A stretch of 41,089 nt of DNA from Diphasiastrum complanatum. Taxonomy: Eukaryota > Streptophyta > Lycopodiopsida > Lycopodiales > Lycopodiaceae. Positions within the stretch are counted from its first letter, which is position 1. Each line of letters starts with the position of its first letter. The notes under the pieces are model-generated. The model ran no database searches and had not been told where the DNA came from. It was given only the letters and a program-made list of their open reading frames with translations. Below, one piece after another: positions 21,002 to 30,912 of this stretch. The stretch covers positions 1 to 41,089 of the forward strand of contig MU835194.1 in NCBI GenBank assembly GCA_029204225.1, in the 5' to 3' direction. The translations under genes were made by a program, and so were the position numbers.

Positions 21002-21738
21002 TGTGAAGAATTGAAAAAGATTATCTATGTTAGATATAGGGGTCTTATGTTTTTTACATCAAGCATCTAGGTGTAGGATGTTGATAGGAATAAATTTGGC
21101 ATAGATGGCAAATTATGCATTTCCACTTGTAATGCCACTATTGAGCCAAAATAGAGTAAGAGGCTAAACACTTGCTAATTAGAGTGTAAACAAGTGTAAA
21201 GTTTTTGTTTGATGAATTCCAAGAGGTCCAATAGGATATAGAGGTGGAACCTTGTGAGGTCCAATAGGAAATTGAGGTGTGCTTGAATATAGTCCAATAG
21301 AATTAAGAGGTGCATAGATCAATGATCCAATAGGATCAAGAGGTGACAAAATGTGGTCCAATCATAGTTAAGCATAGTGGTAGCTCGTGGACCTACTAGT
21401 ATCATTGTACTCCTCATTTTGAAATCAATTGATTTGGTGATTTCATGGATTTTGTGAGTTTTTGGATTTCTAGCTATCTCTCTCTACCCGAGAGCTCTTG
21501 ATGCATTTTCTCTCTCTACCCGAGGAGAGCAGCTTGTTTTTACTTAGATTATTTTTTGAATACTTCCCACACGTGTGAGTGAGAGTTGGAAGTGATTGAA
21601 TGCATGTAGTAGTGTGTTTTTGCCATAGGATTCAAGATTGATCTTGAATCTCAATCTAGTCTTGATCTTGGTGCATCTACACACCTTAGGAGATCACAAG
21701 TACATGTAGTGGACAGTCCACACGTGTGAAAATCAACA
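21002..21738 (+). repeat. Copia C 5' LTR with phased CCAAT array
   Basis: This LTR is 737 bp with canonical TG...CA ends. U3 contains five CCAAT boxes starting at 21228, 21261, 21294, 21327 and 21358, spaced 33, 33, 33 and 31 bases. The palindrome CACACGTGTG (G-box core CACGTG) occurs at 21568-21577 and 21719-21728. A 9-bp segment TTCCAAGAG just before the first CCAAT box is absent from the 3' LTR. Confidence 0.9.
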
Positions 21739-21750
21739 TGGTATCAGAGC
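21739..21750 (+). promoter_or_regulatory. Copia C primer binding site (tRNA-iMet)
   Basis: TGGTATCAGAGC directly follows the 5' LTR end AATCAACA and is complementary to the 3' end of initiator tRNA-Met. Confidence 0.95.
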
Positions 21751-22494
21751 CTACCTAAGGTTACCATGCATTTTGATCCATCTAAGTGAAAAATTTTCAT
21801 CAATCTTGGGCTAGAAATTGTCAAGGCCCATTTTCCTAGCTATCTTGTTCAATCTTGGATCAAAAGAGATCAAAAGGACATTGATTGGGTCTGACCTGGT
21901 ACTGTACGGAATCAGGTGCTCAGACACATGTGAGGAACATCCAATTTCAGTTTGGAAGTTCTCTCTCATGTTTGGTCCATTTATCTTGCTTGATAGCTTG
22001 TTTTGAAGCTATTTTTGTCTAGTTTCTGTTGCAATCAGTTTCATTCCATTTGGTTGAGCCAATCAAAAGTTATAAGCTTTTGAAGAGGGTTAGGTAGGGC
22101 ACCTAGACCTGGGTGGACACATTTGGTTTGGTCAATAGATTGCTTGGTTGATCCAAAATCACAGTTGTATGCTTGCCAATCTCATCTATATGTGATCTAG
22201 GCACTGTTTTGAGATCTTAGCCATTTTGTTTCATGCAATATCATTGTATTTGAGTCAAATTTGGTTTCTTAGTGTATTTCACATGTGCTAAGAGTGTTGG
22301 ATCCTAACTTTGCCTATACTCCATCATTTGATGTGAAATAGATCTTGTTTTAGAGAGATTTGTGTAGCTAGTGAGAATCAATTCACAAATTGTTGTAAGA
22401 TCTTTCATAGGAGGAGATAGTACTCAATTATTGGATCCTATTGAAAGTGTGTAATAGCATTTATTGTTCATCATCTGAGTTTTCTTCACTTCAA
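21751..22494 (+). other. Copia C untranslated leader
   Basis: These 744 bases between the PBS and the gag ATG show no coding pattern. The long frame is open upstream of the ATG back to about 22441, but no ATG lies in that part. Confidence 0.6.
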
Positions 22495-25400
22495 ATGTCT
22501 TCAATGGGTTCATCCTTGTTGGAACCAAGTGAAAGATTGACCACTTCAAATTATTCAATTTGGAAAATGAGGATGGAGTCCATCTTGATCCTTCAAGACG
22601 TGATGGACATAGTTCTTGGCCTTGAAGAAGAACCACAAGTTCTTCAAGAGGTTCAAAAATACAAAAAGAGATCTAGGATGGCTCTCCACTACATTAAGAT
22701 GAATGTTTCTAATGAGATATTGAGGGAGATAGGTACTTGTACAATAGCCAAAGAAGCTTGGGATTGTCTCAAGACTATCTATGAGGCTAAGAATACCTCT
22801 AGGCTTCTCACTCTTAGGAATCAAATCTTTCAAAGTAGCCAAAAGAGTGATGAGAGTGCATCTAGTTATGTTTTGAGAGTAAAAGATATTCATAGAGAGC
22901 TTGCTTGTATTGGTGATTCCATCAATCAAAATGAGCTAGTTCAAGTCATTCTCAATGGCTTGAGAAGTGAATTTGATAATCTTGTCCAATCCTATGCCAT
23001 TAAGGAGGAGCTACCAAGTTTGGAGGCTCTCCAAAGTGTGCTAATTTCAGAAGAATCAAGACAAGAGTATAAGCTCTTGAGGATGGACAAGCTTTCTCTC
23101 ACTCATAATGATGGCAAAGCTCTCTTTGCCAAGGATAAGCACAAAGAGAGGAGCAAGAACCAACATCAACAATCCTCAAGAAAGGACAAAGTCAAATCCA
23201 AAGACAAAGATGAGGAGGAAGATGATTCCTCTAATGCTTCATCATCCAAGCTCAAGAAGAAGAAGAAGATCAAGTGCTTTTATTGTGGCAAGAAAGGTCA
23301 TTATGCCACCAATTGCTTCAAAAAGAAGAATCAACTCAAGCAAGCCAATATTACCAATGAGAAGGAAGACACTATTGCAAGTGATGGAGAGGGATCTCTT
23401 ATGGTCTCTAGTTTCTCATCTACTCCTTTCAAGAAGGACGGCCTATGGTATATTGATAGTGGAGCCTCTTCACACATGTGTAGCTCCAAGGACTCTTTCT
23501 CTTCTATTGCACCTTATGATGGAGTGAAGAAATCAATATACACTGCAAATGATTTTGAATGTCCTATTGAAGGCATAAGGAACATTCCCTTGAAGGTTGC
23601 ATCCTCTAAAGTTCTTTCTCTCTCTAGAGTTCTTTATGTACCTAAGCTTACCAAGAATCTTATTAGTGTTGGCCAATTGCTTGATAATGGCCTTGATGTA
23701 AAATTCAATGTTGATACTTGCACTATCAAGAAGAATGATGAGATACTTGCATTAGGATCTAGATTTGGTGGCATCTATAAACTAGATCCAAATGAGTATG
23801 TGAATGCTTGTAATGTTGTTCTTGTGAACAAGCTCTCTATGGAGGAATTATGGCATAGGAGGTTGGGACATCCCAACTACAAATCCATGCTCTCTATGAT
23901 CAAAGAATTCAAAGCTATTGGCTTGCCAAAGTCATTCTCCAAGAAGATCAAGCCTTGTGAGGCTTGTGCTATTGCTAAATCTCACAAAAAGCCATTTACA
24001 AGATCTTCTATCAAAAGCAAGCATCCTTTGGAGTTAATCCACTCGGATGTGCATTTCTCATCAACTACAAGCAAGGGAGGAGCCACTTGTTTTGTTACTT
24101 TCATTGATAATTACACAAGATTCACTTGGATATATCTTCTTGCTTCAAAATCTATGGTGTTTGATCATTTCCTTATTTTCAAAGCTTATGTAGAGAAGCA
24201 ATTCTCATTCAAGATTAAAGCTCTTAGAAGTGATGGAGGTGGTGAATATATCTCCAATAAATTTCAAGACTTTTGTGAGCTTGAAGGCATTAAAAGAGAG
24301 TTTTCTTGTGCCTACTCTCCATCTCAAAATGGAGTGGCCGAGAGAAAGAATAGATCTCTATGTGAATGTGCAAAATCTATGAGAATTGAGGCATCTTTGC
24401 CCAAAGATTTTTGGGGAGAAGCCATTAATTGTGCAAATTATCTTTGCAATAGGCTCCCACATATAGCTCTTGGAGGAAAGTCACCATATGAAATCTTATT
24501 TTTGAAGAAGCCTAAGGTCGATCACCTTAGAGTTTTTGGATGCTTATGCTTTGTCCATATTCCCTTGGAAACAAGGAAGAAGGAAGATCCTAGTGCATGC
24601 AAAGGGATCATGGTTGGATACTCATCCACCAAGAAGGCCTATAGAGTCTTTATACTCTCTAGTTCTCAAGTTATTGAAAGTAGAGATGTTGTCTTTCATG
24701 AAGATCAACACTCATCATTTGAAGAGGCCGAGATCAAGAAATCTATGGATGCATCATCAATTATTGATTTTGAAGACAATCATGATGTGATGGGGTCGAG
24801 ATTTGAAGAAGACTCTCCTCGGATTTTTTCACCAAGAAGATCCATGAGAGATAGATCCGAGCCTAAGAGGCTCTCATATGTTGACAAAGGCAAACAAGTG
24901 GATCTTGATTCCACTAATTATGTTTTTTATGTCTCTCATGAAGAGCCAAAGAATGTACAAGAGGCACTCAATACCAAGGAGTGGTATGATGCCATGAAGC
25001 AAGAGTATGATGCATTGATCACCAACAATACTTGGGAGCTTGTGGATCCTCCTTCCAACAAGCATGTGATTGGTTGCAAGTGGGTATTTCGGATCAAGTT
25101 CAATCATGATGGCACCATCAACAAGCATAAAGCAAGATTATGTGCCGAAGGATTTGCTCAAATCCATGGTCTTGATTATAAGGAGACCTTTGCACTCGTT
25201 GCAAAGATGGTGACAATAAGAATTCTTATTTCTCTTGATTGTTTTTTCAAGTGGAAGGTGTTCCAATTAGATGTATCCAATGCTTTTCTAAATGATTATC
25301 TTGAGGAGGAGATCTATATGGAACAACCTCAAGGATTCATCAAGGATGAGTCCAAAGTGTGCTTGCTCTTCAAAAGTCTTTATGGACTCAAGCAAGCACC

Positions 25401-26484
25401 AAGATCATGGTATTCAAGACTTAACTCTTTCCTTATCTCACTAGGATTTACTCTTAGTGACTATGATCCTTCCATGTATCTAAAGTTTGTTGATAGCAAT
25501 ATTGTCATTCTTCTAATTTATGTTGATGACATTATTCTTTGTGGAAGTTGTATCAAGCTAGTTGATGAAACCAAGCTAGCACTTGGATGTGAGTTTAAAA
25601 TGCAAGATCTAGGAGAGATACATTACATCCTAGGCCTAGAAATTGATTTTTATGAAAATCATGTCTTTATATGCCAATCTAGATATGCTCACTCTATGTT
25701 GAAAAAATTCTATATGGAAAATTCTAAGAGCATAGATACTCCAATGGAGCAAATTGTAAAAGATCCTAATAAAGGTGATGAAAGATCCTTTGAGGACATC
25801 ACACTTTTTAGGAGTCTTGTAGGCTCCTTGATTTGGCTTACCATTACTAGGCCCGATCTTAGTTTTTGTGTGCACAAATTGAGTCAATTTATGCAAGAAC
25901 CTAAGATCCATCATTGGAAGATGGCCAAGAGGATTTTAAGATATGTATCTTCATCTTGTGATTATGGTCTACTCTATAAAAGTGAAGATCTATCCATTAT
26001 TGGCTACTCGGATTCGGACTTTGCAAGTGACAAAATGGATCGAAAGTTTATTAGTGCATACACTATCTTTCTTGGAGGCAATCTAATATCTTGGCTTTCC
26101 AAAAAGCAAGATACTATATCTCTCTCTTCATGTGAGGCCGAGTACAAAGCACTCACTACAACTACCAAAGAAGTGCTTTGAATCAAGAGGTTATTAGTGG
26201 AACTAAAGTGCATCAAGGAGGATGATCTACCAATGATCAAGTGTGATAACATCTCGGCCCAAGCTCTTGCCAATAATCCCATATTTCATGCAAGAAGCAA
26301 GAACATAGAAGTGGCACACCATTTTGTGAGAGAAAACCTTATTGGAGGAGAAATCTATTTGGAGCATGTCAACTCGTCCTCTTGTATTGCCGATCTACTC
26401 ACCAAGCCTTTGAGCAAAAGTGCTTTCATCAAGCATAGATCTAATCTTGGAGTTATATCAAGATCAATGCTCAAATCTTCATAG
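22495..26484 (+). pseudogene. Copia C Gag-Pol polyprotein with one nonsense codon
   Basis: The start is the ATG at 22495 (MSSMGSSLLEPSERL). Domains in order are UBN2 gag (about residues 20-200), zinc knuckle CFYCGKKGHYATNC (from residue 261), protease WYIDSGASSHM (Asp near 321), GAG-pre-integrase WHRRLGHPNY, an integrase core with HSDVHF, RSDGGGEY and NGVAERKNR, RT with YVDD at about residues 1009-1012, and RNase H. The frame is open for 1228 codons to a TGA at 26179-26181. It then continues in the same frame to 26484, including IKCDN, the last RNase H Asp region. The TGA stands where copia RNase H usually has Trp (EVLW). Without readthrough the RNase H lacks its C-terminal 100 residues. Confidence 0.92.
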
Positions 26485-26494
26485 ATAATTTTTT

Positions 26495-26502
26495 AGGAGG
26501 AG
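26495..26502 (+). promoter_or_regulatory. Copia C polypurine tract
   Basis: AGGAGGAG stands immediately before the 3' LTR start TGTGAAG. Confidence 0.85.
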
Positions 26503-27230
26503 TGTGAAGAATTGAAAAAGATTATCTATGTTAGATATAGGGGTCTTATGTTTTTTACATCAAGCATCTAGGTGTAGGATGTTGATAGGAATAAATTTGG
26601 CATAGATGGCAAATTATGCATTTCCACTTGTAATGCCACTATTGAGCCAAAATAGAGTAAGAGGCTAAACACTTTCTAATTAGAGTGTAAACAAGTGTAA
26701 AGTTTTTGTTTGATGAAGTCCAATAGGATATAGAGGTGGAACCTTGTGAGGTCCAATAGGAAATTGAGGTGTGCTTGAATATAGTCCAATAGAATTAAGA
26801 GGTGCATAGATCAATGATCCAATAGGATCAAGAGGTGAAAAAATGTGGTCCAATCATAGTTAAGCATAGTGGTAGCTCGTGGACCTACTAGTATCATTGT
26901 ACTCCTCATTTTGAAATCAATTGATTTGGTGATTTCATGGATTTTGTGAGTTTTTGGATTTCTAGCTATCTCTCTCTACCCGAGAGCTCTTGATGCATTT
27001 TCTCTCTCTACCCGAGGAGAGCAGCTTGTTTTTACTTAGATTATTTTTTGAATACTTCCCACACGTGTGAGTGAGAGTTGGAAGTGATTGAATGCATGTA
27101 GTAGTGTGTTTTTGCCATAGGATTCAAGATTGATCTTGAATCTCAATCTAGTCTTGATCTTGGTGCATCTACACACCTTAGGAGATCACAAGTACATGTA
27201 GTGGACAGTCCACACGTGTGAAAATCAACA
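26503..27230 (+). repeat. Copia C 3' LTR
   Basis: This 728-bp LTR lacks the 9-bp segment found in the 5' copy. Its CCAAT boxes start at 26720, 26753, 26786, 26819 and 26850, the same phasing as the 5' LTR. It is followed by the target duplication TTGAT. Confidence 0.9.
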
Positions 27231-27235
27231 TTGAT

Positions 27236-27890
27236 GACCTATTTTAGGGTACTGACTTTGATGTTAGGTAACATACAATTGAAGAGTAAAATTTGATGAT
27301 GAAAAATCAAGTTTTTGCACTTCCTTCAACATTGTCTTTGAGTGGCGAGTTGTAGCATTGATCTTTGAGTGTTCTTATGCATTTGTGGCATTTATTGGAA
27401 GATACTAAATTGGATTATAGTACAAGAAATCTTGCTGTACTTTTACCTCAATAATTTCATCAAATCTATCTGCCTAAAGTGGAGCTAAATGTCAAGATAA
27501 GCTAGTTTTCATAACTAGTCTTGATTCTAGTTTCTAGTTTGGATCTAGATCATTGATTGGTGCATTCTCCATCACTTTTAGGATTGATTAGGATCCATGT
27601 TGCTATAAAATTTGTCAAGGTTGTTATTGTACTTGGATGTTTGCCTCACATAGTGCCTCATCCGTTTCCAATGAAATTGCACCATCTTGAAAAAGCCAGA
27701 AATTACAAGACTTGTTGTTTTATCTACATGGTTCTTGATATTATGCATGAGCCTGTCTATGCCTACTCTTCACACGTGGAAATAGGCTCCATATGTGTGG
27801 GTTTACATATGTACAACAATATTTGGCCTAGATGAAGCATTTTTCACAATTGTAGAGTATTTCATTTACCCTTATTCGGGCCTACTATTA
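27236..27890. other. AT-rich flank of copia C, no gene recognised
   Basis: This resumes the DNA interrupted by copia C. A plus-strand open frame of 92 codons at 27557-27835 has no domain and no homologue that I recognise. It is probably part of the decayed retrotransposon debris. Confidence 0.35.
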
Positions 27891-28480
27891 CATCAGACTT
27901 TTTCTATATGCCTTTGATAAGAATCTATCCTTGTAGAATTCCACTTTCATATCATTATAAAAAATATGTGACATTGATAATTCATCCTTCACCAAACTCA
28001 AAATGTAAAGTGCTTTATGAAATACACCTTCCTCACCATGATCAAGTTGGATTGTCATGCATACATGTTCTTTGATATCCTATGTGTTGTTATCTCGTAG
28101 CACTGACCTACAGTTGACATCTTTATTCACATAGGATGAAAAACATTCTCTATGTAATTTCAAGTGTGACAAATCTCTCGAGTTAGCATACCAATCATAT
28201 TTATTTGGATTAAAAATTTTTGTCATCAAGGTGTATGAATCACTTTCCTCCTTTCCTTTATCTTCATCTATAGTGGAAATTGGTTATTGTACTAATTTGG
28301 CACTAGGGTGAAATCCCCTTGCTTCTATTGCTCCATGCAAATCGTTTGATGTTGCATTTTTGGCCCTAAAGGATTTTTTGATTTGGAACCAAACACCTTG
28401 AATAGAATGTCCAAATATTTAGAGTCATTGCTTTCAATCTCAACATTTTACTTAGATGCCATGTTTTATGTCCTTGATTG
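27890..28480 (-). pseudogene. Very old copia protease-region relic
   Basis: The minus strand reads, with several stops, MASK then NVEIESNDSKYLDIL (about 28460), and later DWYANSRDLSH, ECFSSYVNKDV, LRDNNT, IKEHVCMTIQLDHGEEG and VKDELSMSHIFYNDMKVEFY (about 28190-27920). The order and spacing resemble the copia protease domain (WYxDSGASxH, then FxDN, IKGxGT, VPxLxxNLxSVSQL). The active-site DSG is replaced. This is inference from a degraded pattern. Confidence 0.45.
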
Positions 28481-29829
28481 AGCCAGTTGACCAACTCTAA
28501 CTATAGGTTAGAGAACTTCAATTGAATTTTAGGGGCCTTATGGACTCTGTTAGTCAATTTTAAGTTGTAACAAGATATTGGATCCAAGAATGACTTTGAA
28601 TAATGAAAGATGGGGTTAACTTAGAGTGGAGGAACTTGGAATATGCTGAGGGTTGTAGGAATACAAAAAGTACAAGGTAGGGGATAAGTTCTCACTTTGT
28701 AAGTATATATAGGGCACCCTAAGGCATATAATTATGGTTATGGTTATCATTGATTTCCTCTTGTTCTAGTTGAGAGTTAGAATCTACTATGTGGTTCGGC
28801 TTACTTCCTTGTGGGAGGGTCGCTTTCTCACATGGAGATGTGAGCTATGGGTGTAGTTTTTTTGCTCCAAACTTGTACTAAGAGTATTGTGACTTTTCGG
28901 TTATCTTTTGAAGACCAGATCACTACTTGTATTAGCAATTCACAACAACCATGATCTACATAGGTGAATGTAGTCAAAAGTATCAATAGATGAGTTTGTA
29001 GTTTAAAAAAGTGATGTTTTGCCATAAATTTTCGCTTCATGGAAGTCATTTTATCACATATGTTGTTGTAGCAACATTTGCAACATCTCTTTGGCCTCAT
29101 ATTGTCCTAGTGAAAGTTGTCATTTTGATGTTTAGGTTGAACACTAGCTTGCACCATCACTACATATAAAAAAGGTCATTTTTTGCAATAAAACTAAAAA
29201 ATGAAGATCTTTGTTTCATGCATCACATATACTCCTTAACCCGACATTATGAGCCTTCATAATCATTGATACTATCTTTGAGCATTTGTTGAAGGATGTA
29301 CTTGAGCTATGAAATATGGTTACAAGTGATTTAGAGTGTGCCCATATTGCAATACTAGTAGGAAGTAGCTCATTTCTTTGTTATTGGGTCCGACATTGAT
29401 AGTATTGGCTAAATTTAACTAACCCTTACCAGATGTGACCTAGAGAAACTATTCTTGTTCTCCTAACAAAATTGGCATGCATGTCATATGGCTTCATGGT
29501 GACAAAAGAAGAAAAAGCATCAATTTTTTTTTTATTAGTTATATTTATCAAACTATAACTATTTATAGACAAATAGCCATTTTTGTTGAATGTTGAAATG
29601 ATATTACTAATGTTGTACTATGTACTATAAATAAAGTCAATGGCAATAGTCAAATATCATTTAACTAATGGTTGTTTTTTTTTTAAATCTTTGCTTGTTG
29701 TCAAATTTCAATGATTTTTGGTTTTCAATAAGCTTAATAACACAATATACCATTACTAATACTTAATAACGATCTATGACAACTAGTTTTTCAAATTGAC
29801 TATATCCTTATGTTGGCATTTTTGTCATC
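28481..29829. other. AT-rich DNA with a TATA-like motif, no gene recognised
   Basis: GTATATATAGGGCACC near 28709-28724 on the plus strand resembles a promoter or LTR U3/R junction. No partner LTR was seen. A minus-strand 90-codon frame at 28828-29100 shows no convincing domain. Sequence after 29500 is very AT-rich. Confidence 0.3.
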
Positions 29830-30260
29830 GCTAGGTAGCTATATCAATGACCATGGCTGAATCACAAACTCCTGAGGATGCTCCACAATATGCATTGTTG
29901 TTTCAACAAATGCAACAAGCATTGATTGATTTGAAAATCAACTACAAGCTACATTGCCAGCTTCAATCATGACTTCTAAAAGTAGTCCCCCATCAATAGA
30001 GAAATGAAAACTTGCAAGCAAGGCAGGAGAAACAACACTACCGGTTTTGGCCAATCCGTAACTCTAAGAAAGTATTCACATCTCTTGATCAATTTGAAAC
30101 TACATCACTAGGAGCAATTGAAAAATGTGCAATTCGACTTGGTGATCCTTGAAGATAGATGGCTTTATGGAATCATTTAGCAAAGGTTTATTCCAAATAT
30201 TGCCACTTGTTGAACAAAATGAAGGAATGACTTCATGCGACATGAAGTGCACATCAGAAC
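29830..30260 (+). pseudogene. Possible gypsy-type gag relic
   Basis: The plus strand reads MAESQTPEDAPQYALLFQQM and QQALIDLK, then changes frame (TLPASIMTSKSSPPS, KVFTSLDQFE) with many stops. A Gln-rich start followed by such sequence resembles the start of a plant retrotransposon gag. Resemblance is weak and the copy is dead. Confidence 0.3.
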
Positions 30261-30674
30261 ATTAAAAAGATTTGGCCATGGCTAGATATAAAAAGAGGAG
30301 AACTAGAATGAGAAATTGTTTGAAGCTAAGTGAATACAAAATCCACCAATCATACAAACTGTAAATGTCGAAGGCAAGACTGCCTGTCCAGACTCCAATT
30401 TCAACGCTGTCAACCATCAAGAAAAGTTGCGTTAACAAATTCAAAATCGCAGGGCTCATCACCTACCTACGTATTTACGGCGTTTGAAAGAATACCAGTG
30501 CCGTGTACGACTTGGGATTCGATCCGTTCAAAAGATGGGATTTGGAAACATATGAAAAAGGAATCTAAATGCCTGATTTGTGACAGATTGCTCAAAACTA
30601 TTTCTAAAGTTTTGGGGATTGAAGACGCATTACTAAAAAAGAGAGACATGCCATTGCGAGTTAAGTGTTTATGT
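30261..30674 (-). other. 3' flank of the PMT21-like gene
   Basis: This is presumed 3' UTR and flank. No further coding pattern is seen on either strand; a plus-strand open frame of 126 codons here is antisense with no domain. Confidence 0.4.
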
Positions 30675-30912
30675 CTATTGGTCAACATCCCTGTCCTCCA
30701 TTTGTGGTGAATTCCAGAATGACTTCTGGCAGACTAGTAAAGCCTTGGAGTCCTCCGTACCGTTTTCGGTCTCGTTGCGGTGGCAGTTCCACCTCATTGC
30801 TTCGCCGACCACCTGGGCTTTGTCTAGAAAATTTGCAGTGTCTCGAATTATGGCATACCCTGTGGGCCTCAGAATACGATCTATTTCCAACATAACAAAC
30901 TTCATTTCGCAC
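30675..30912 (-). CDS. PMT21-like last exon (intact)
   Basis: This exon reads [20 protein letters not shown] then [13 protein letters not shown], and ends LLVCQKSFW plus a short acidic tail (MEDRDVDQ) before the TAG at 30675-30677. The length matches the usual PMT21 C-terminus. Confidence 0.92.

Larger units (their letters stand above)
21002..27230 (+). mobile_element. Copia element C, nearly intact and young
   Basis: This is a complete 6229-bp Ty1/copia element on the plus strand. LTRs are 21002-21738 (737 bp) and 26503-27230 (728 bp), beginning TGTGAAGAATTG and ending AATCAACA. A 5-bp duplication TTGAT flanks it at 20997-21001 and 27231-27235. By eye the LTRs differ by two substitutions and one 9-bp indel, so the insertion is recent. 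It has a PBS (21739-21750), a PPT (26495-26502) and a single long reading frame interrupted by one stop codon. It inserted into an older copia RT relic. Confidence 0.95.

Noticed and set aside
27557-27835. Plus-strand 92-codon frame as a small gene
   Set aside because: No domain, no promoter and no conserved composition; it lies in retrotransposon debris.
30330-30710. Plus-strand frame of 126 codons near the end of the PMT21-like gene
   Set aside because: It is antisense to the last exon and 3' flank, has no domain, and the minus strand has clear PMT motifs.
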